A stretch of DNA of 7,417 nucleotides, taken from Desulfovibrio sp. Dsv1. GTDB lineage: Bacteria; Desulfobacterota; Desulfovibrionia; Desulfovibrionales; Desulfovibrionaceae. The translations under genes and the position numbers were made by a program. Shown in pieces: positions 5,207 through 7,417 of this stretch (its first letter is position 1; the number at the start of each line of letters is the position of its first letter). The DNA lies in the NCBI GenBank assembly GCA_000403945.1, contig APFI01000134.1:1-7417 (forward strand). The letters run 5' to 3'. The notes under the pieces are model-generated. The model saw only the letters and a program-made list of their open reading frames with translations. It did not search any database and was not told the DNA's origin.

Positions 5207-5236
5207 GGGGACGCGATGCCATCGCATCCCCTTTTT
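5207..5236 (+). terminator. Rho-independent terminator of murA-BON unit
   Basis: GGGGACGCGAT (5207-5217) pairs with ATCGCATCCCC (5221-5231) around the 3-base loop GCC, with a single C-A mismatch, and is followed by TTTTT (5232-5236). It lies 23 bp after the lipoprotein stop. Leftward, no good T-run follows, so it is poor as a terminator for the opposing unit. Nothing else is seen in 5237-5311. Confidence 0.85.
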
Positions 5237-5311
5237 GCGGCGTCATTTCATGCGGCACTCGCGACAGTCCGGCTTCAAGGGGCCATTCGGTCCCGCGCCG
5301 TAAAAGGCTTT

Positions 5312-5629
5312 TCAGCCATCAACTCCGGCCGCGTGCCGGCGGCGCACGGCCCCGTCCGCTTCGGCGTCCAGCGCGGTCCAGCCCGTTCCGGCGTGGGCCA
5401 GCACCTGTTCGACCAGAGCCAGAGCCTCTTCGGCGTCGTCAACCCGGAGGCATGCCGCGCCGTGCAGCATGAGGCCCGGCGGGGGCGCGGCTTTTTCCGT
5501 CCAGTCCGGCATGCGGCAGCCCGGGGCGCGCAGTTCGCGGCCCGGCAGACGCACGCCATGCTTGTGCCTGAAGGAACCGGCCACGTAAATGGTCAGGGCG
5601 GGCCGTGAAAACATGGCACACGGCGGCAT
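5312..5629 (-). CDS. Nucleoside 2-deoxyribosyltransferase-like protein, probably lacking its core
   Basis: The 105-residue product starts with a beta-strand and glycine turn (ALTIYVAGSFRHKHGVRL, residues 11-28), as in the nucleoside 2-deoxyribosyltransferase-like family that I recall from Desulfovibrio, often labelled translation initiation factor 2. After DWTEKAAPPPGL (residues 42-53) it jumps directly to MLHGAACLRVDDAEEALALVEQVLAHAG, which resembles that family's C-terminal helix. The middle, with the expected catalytic residues, is absent, consistent with an in-frame deletion. ATG 5629 has a GAGG site 5 bases upstream; an ATG at 5614 is an alternative. It lies 7 bp after cobO, as the last gene of the leftward unit. 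A different frame runs on to 5275, so the C-terminus may also be shifted. Family and deletion are inferred from memory; the product may be non-functional. Confidence 0.55.
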   Translation of the reverse strand: MPPCAMFSRPALTIYVAGSFRHKHGVRLPGRELRAPGCRMPDWTEKAAPPPGLMLHGAACLRVDDAEEALALVEQVLAHAGTGWTALDAEADGAVRRRHAAGVDG

Positions 5630-5636
5630 GCGCGCC

Positions 5637-6140
5637 TCAGAATTCAATGCCGGGCGCGGCCCTGACGCCCGCCCGCCAAGGATGTTTGATCTCGCCCATT
5701 TCCGTGACCAGATCCGCCTCTCGTACCAACCAGTCCGGCGCGTTGCGTCCGGAGAGCACCAGATGCCGGTTGGCGGCGCGGGCTTCGGCCATGAGCTCCT
5801 CCACTTCCTCCCTGTTCAGGATGCCCGCGTCCAGAGCGTAGAGCGTTTCATCCAGAATAAGCATCTCGGCTTCCGGCAGCTGGGCGCGCGCCCATTCCAG
5901 CACGCGCAGGGCGGCGGCCCGGTGGGCCGGGCGGTCCTCCTCACGGCGCAGAAAGCCCCTGCCCCCGACCAGGAAACGCGGCCCCAGCCATTGCGCCAGC
6001 ATGCGCTGCTCCCCGGCCTGGCCGTCCCGCTTCATGAACTGGCCGAAGGCCACGGCCATGCCCCGCCCCAGGGCGCGCGCCGCCTGCCCCACGCAGGCGC
6101 TGGTCTTGCCCTTGCCGTTGCCGGTGTATACCAGAATCAC
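5637..6140 (-). CDS. cobO: Cob(I)yrinic acid a,c-diamide/cobalamin adenosyltransferase
   Basis: This CobO/CobA/BtuR-type enzyme transfers the adenosyl group of ATP to the cobalt of a reduced corrinoid, making adenosylcobalamin (or its precursor) in the cytosol. With the GTG start at 6140 it has 167 residues. A P-loop is at residues 7-13 (GNGKGKT), a Walker B-like LILDE at 94-98, and the family's C-terminal signature at 149-167 (GEIKHPWRAGVRAAPGIEF). GTG 6140 is chosen because GGAG lies 7 bases upstream, it overlaps the radical SAM stop as GTGA, and homologs start MILVYTGNGKGKT; a GTG at 6179 would add 13 residues. The overlap implies coupled translation with the radical SAM gene. It is somewhat shorter than E. 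coli BtuR, mainly at the N-terminus. Confidence 0.93.
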   Translation of the reverse strand: MILVYTGNGKGKTSACVGQAARALGRGMAVAFGQFMKRDGQAGEQRMLAQWLGPRFLVGGRGFLRREEDRPAHRAAALRVLEWARAQLPEAEMLILDETLYALDAGILNREEVEELMAEARAANRHLVLSGRNAPDWLVREADLVTEMGEIKHPWRAGVRAAPGIEF

Positions 6141-7141
6141 TTCCAGACTCCGGGCAAGGCGGCCTTGCAGGAGGGACACCGCCCCAACGCTCCCAGGCGC
6201 CGCGTTTGCCAGCCCCGGCGCTCAATGGCCGGAGCTCCGCAGGCCGGGCAAAAGGTCGTGCCGCCCACAGCGCTTGAGACATTGCCGATATACACGAAAT
6301 GGAGTCCCGCTTTCCGGCCGATGCTCCAGGCATCTTCCAACCGGGACAGCGGCGTGGAGGGATGGTCGGCCATAAGGTGGGCCCCATGAAACGCCGAGAG
6401 ATGCCAGGGTGTGTCCGGCCCCAGTTCGTCGTGCACGAAGGCGGCCATGTCGCGCAGTTCGGCCTTGCTGTCGTTGCAACCCGGAATGATCAGCGTGGTC
6501 ACTTCCAGCCACCAGCCCATGCCCCTGATGGCCTTCAGGTTGTCCAGCACGGGCTGGAGACGGCCGCCGCAGTAGTCGCGGTAAAAATCATCGCTGAAGG
6601 ATTTCAGGTCCACATTGGCGGCGTTGACCCGGCAGCGCAGGGACTGCAAAAAATCCCCGCCCATAAAGCCGTTACTGACCAGAATGACCCGCAGGCCCAT
6701 GGTCTGGGCCAGTCCGGCGGATTCGTAGACCTGCTCGAAAAAGACCGTGGGCTCGTTGTAGGTAAAGGCCATGCTGCGCGCGCGCTGATTTTCGGCCAGA
6801 CGCACCAGGGCGTCCGGCGTGACGCGCATGCCGGGCACCACGCCGCTGGACGGCACGCGGGAGATCTGGTGATTCTGGCAGAAACGGCACCGGAAATTGC
6901 AGCCCGCGCTGCCCACGGAAAAGGTTTTGCTGCCGGGTAAAAAATGGTAGAGAGGCTTTTTTTCCACCGGGTCCATCTGGGCGCTGGAGACCACGTCCGC
7001 CACCAGGGAAACCAGCTCCCCGCCCATGTTGACCCGCACTCCGCACAACCCCCTGCCGCCTTTTTTCAGGCGGCAGGCGTGCGCGCACAGCCGGCAGCGC
7101 ACATCGCCGCCGGACAGCGGATCCCAGAGCATGGCTCTCAT
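6137..7141 (-). CDS. amrS: AmmeMemoRadiSam-type radical SAM protein
   Basis: This 334-residue protein resembles AmrS, the radical SAM member of the AMMECR1-Memo-radical SAM set, related to pyruvate formate-lyase activating enzymes. An N-terminal Cys cluster is at C16, C19, C23 and C33. The [4Fe-4S]/SAM motif CNFRCRFC is at residues 81-88 (C81, C85, C88), after the typical DPVEKKPLYHFLPGS. A C-terminal zinc ribbon has C298, C301, C322 and C325, and the protein ends in the family-like LPGVWK. ATG 7141 has GGAGG 8 bases upstream. It starts 1 base after the stop of the preceding proline-rich gene, and its stop overlaps cobO. Its physiological reaction is not firmly known to me. The usual AMMECR1/Memo partners are not in this window. 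SAM dependence is certain from the motif; the amrS name is a family match from memory. Confidence 0.88.
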   Translation of the reverse strand: MRAMLWDPLSGGDVRCRLCAHACRLKKGGRGLCGVRVNMGGELVSLVADVVSSAQMDPVEKKPLYHFLPGSKTFSVGSAGCNFRCRFCQNHQISRVPSSGVVPGMRVTPDALVRLAENQRARSMAFTYNEPTVFFEQVYESAGLAQTMGLRVILVSNGFMGGDFLQSLRCRVNAANVDLKSFSDDFYRDYCGGRLQPVLDNLKAIRGMGWWLEVTTLIIPGCNDSKAELRDMAAFVHDELGPDTPWHLSAFHGAHLMADHPSTPLSRLEDAWSIGRKAGLHFVYIGNVSSAVGGTTFCPACGAPAIERRGWQTRRLGALGRCPSCKAALPGVWK

Positions 7142-7142
7142 C

Positions 7143-7417
7143 TCAACGCCCTCCCGTGCCGCGAGCGGCGGAACCGGCGTTGCCCATGCTCCCCATACCC
7201 CCAATCCCCGCGGACGGCGCAACGCTGTTGCGCGGCGCGTACGGATAGCCCGGCGCATGCGGCCGCGGCCGAAGGACGGACGGCGGCCGCCCCCCCGGCG
7301 TCAGATGCCCCTGCGGCGGCCCTGCGCCCTGCCATCCCGGATGAAAGCCGGGCCGGGGCGCTGGATACGGCAGCGGCGGCGGGCCGGGCGGATACGGCGG
7401 TCGCACGCCGCAACCGG
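7143..7417 (-). CDS. C-terminal part of a proline/glycine-rich protein (partial)
   Basis: The reading frame enters from the right edge and stops at TGA 7143-7145, one base before the amrS start, so the two are almost certainly co-transcribed. The visible 91 residues are Pro/Gly/Arg/Tyr-rich (PYPPGPPPLPYPAPRPG near the start) with short PG and PYA repeats, and end in GSMGNAGSAARGTGGR. Such composition suggests a disordered, secreted or envelope-linked tail. The first visible residues are GCG, compatible with a lipobox G-C, but the upstream hydrophobic region is outside the window, so this is only a possibility. The family is not recognised. The amrS ribosome site lies in its last codons. Confidence 0.6.
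   Translation of the reverse strand, partial: GCGVRPPYPPGPPPLPYPAPRPGFHPGWQGAGPPQGHLTPGGRPPSVLRPRPHAPGYPYAPRNSVAPSAGIGGMGSMGNAGSAARGTGGR

Noticed and set aside
4419..5258. A 279-residue minus-strand frame opposite the BON lipoprotein
   Set aside because: It has no domain-like features, and the plus strand has a lipobox and two BON domains.
5138..5600. Plus-strand frames after the lipoprotein (for example 5216-5608)
   Set aside because: They begin inside the terminator hairpin, have no ribosome site and are antisense to the short deoxyribosyltransferase-like gene.
5589..6940. Long plus-strand frames opposite cobO and amrS
   Set aside because: They are antisense to clear CobO and radical SAM motifs and lack recognisable content.
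1..7417. CRISPR array or retron-like repeats
   Set aside because: No regularly spaced repeats with unique spacers and no reverse transcriptase or Cas-like protein were seen.

Overview
The window joins two kinds of DNA. Bases 1 to about 3004 are the integrase-proximal end of an integrated mobile element, either a prophage or a genomic island. The rest is GC-rich host chromosome with housekeeping genes. The host looks like an anaerobic, sulfate-reducer-type bacterium of the Desulfovibrio group. I infer this from memory, from the murA/BON-lipoprotein pair and from a radical SAM AmrS-type gene beside a corrinoid adenosyltransferase gene; no database comparison was made.

The element reads as follows. 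A strong sigma70-like promoter (120-148) lies inside an AT-rich patch with operator-like dyads. It drives a rightward run of small genes: an unknown 186-aa protein (183-743), a Cys-rich zinc-ribbon reading frame with no normal start codon (about 709-939), an unknown 81-aa protein (964-1209) and a 72-aa basic, ribbon-helix-helix-like protein (1202-1420). A perfect 16-bp inverted repeat (1417-1456) overlaps the stop codon of the last gene. It is followed by an AlpA-type excisionase/regulator (1471-1680). That gene converges on, and overlaps by 26 bp, a leftward P4-type tyrosine integrase (1655-2839). The integrase leader carries repeats and a hairpin around its ribosome binding site.

The junction is a leftward tRNA-His (3004-3080, anticodon GTG, encoded CCA). 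Its 3' end faces the integrase, which is the usual layout for integration into a tRNA 3' end. The element must extend left, out of the window, and the second attachment site was not seen here. A terminator-like hairpin (2939-2980) sits between the tRNA and the integrase.

On the chromosomal side, murA (3232-4482) and a dual-BON lipoprotein (4503-5183) run rightward as one unit ending at a terminator (5207-5236). They face a leftward, tightly packed unit read from the right edge: a proline-rich protein cut by the window edge (7143-7417), an AmrS-like radical SAM protein (6137-7141), a CobO-type cob(I)yrinate/cobalamin adenosyltransferase (5637-6140) and a short protein (5312-5629). The short protein looks like a nucleoside 2-deoxyribosyltransferase-like protein that has lost its middle. 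Start and stop codons in this unit overlap or lie within a few bases, which points to translational coupling.

I did not find a complete new system. The most unusual points are the start-less zinc-ribbon frame, the perfect inverted repeat resembling an IS200/IS605 end without a transposase, the structured integrase leader, and the apparently core-deleted last gene of the amrS-cobO unit.
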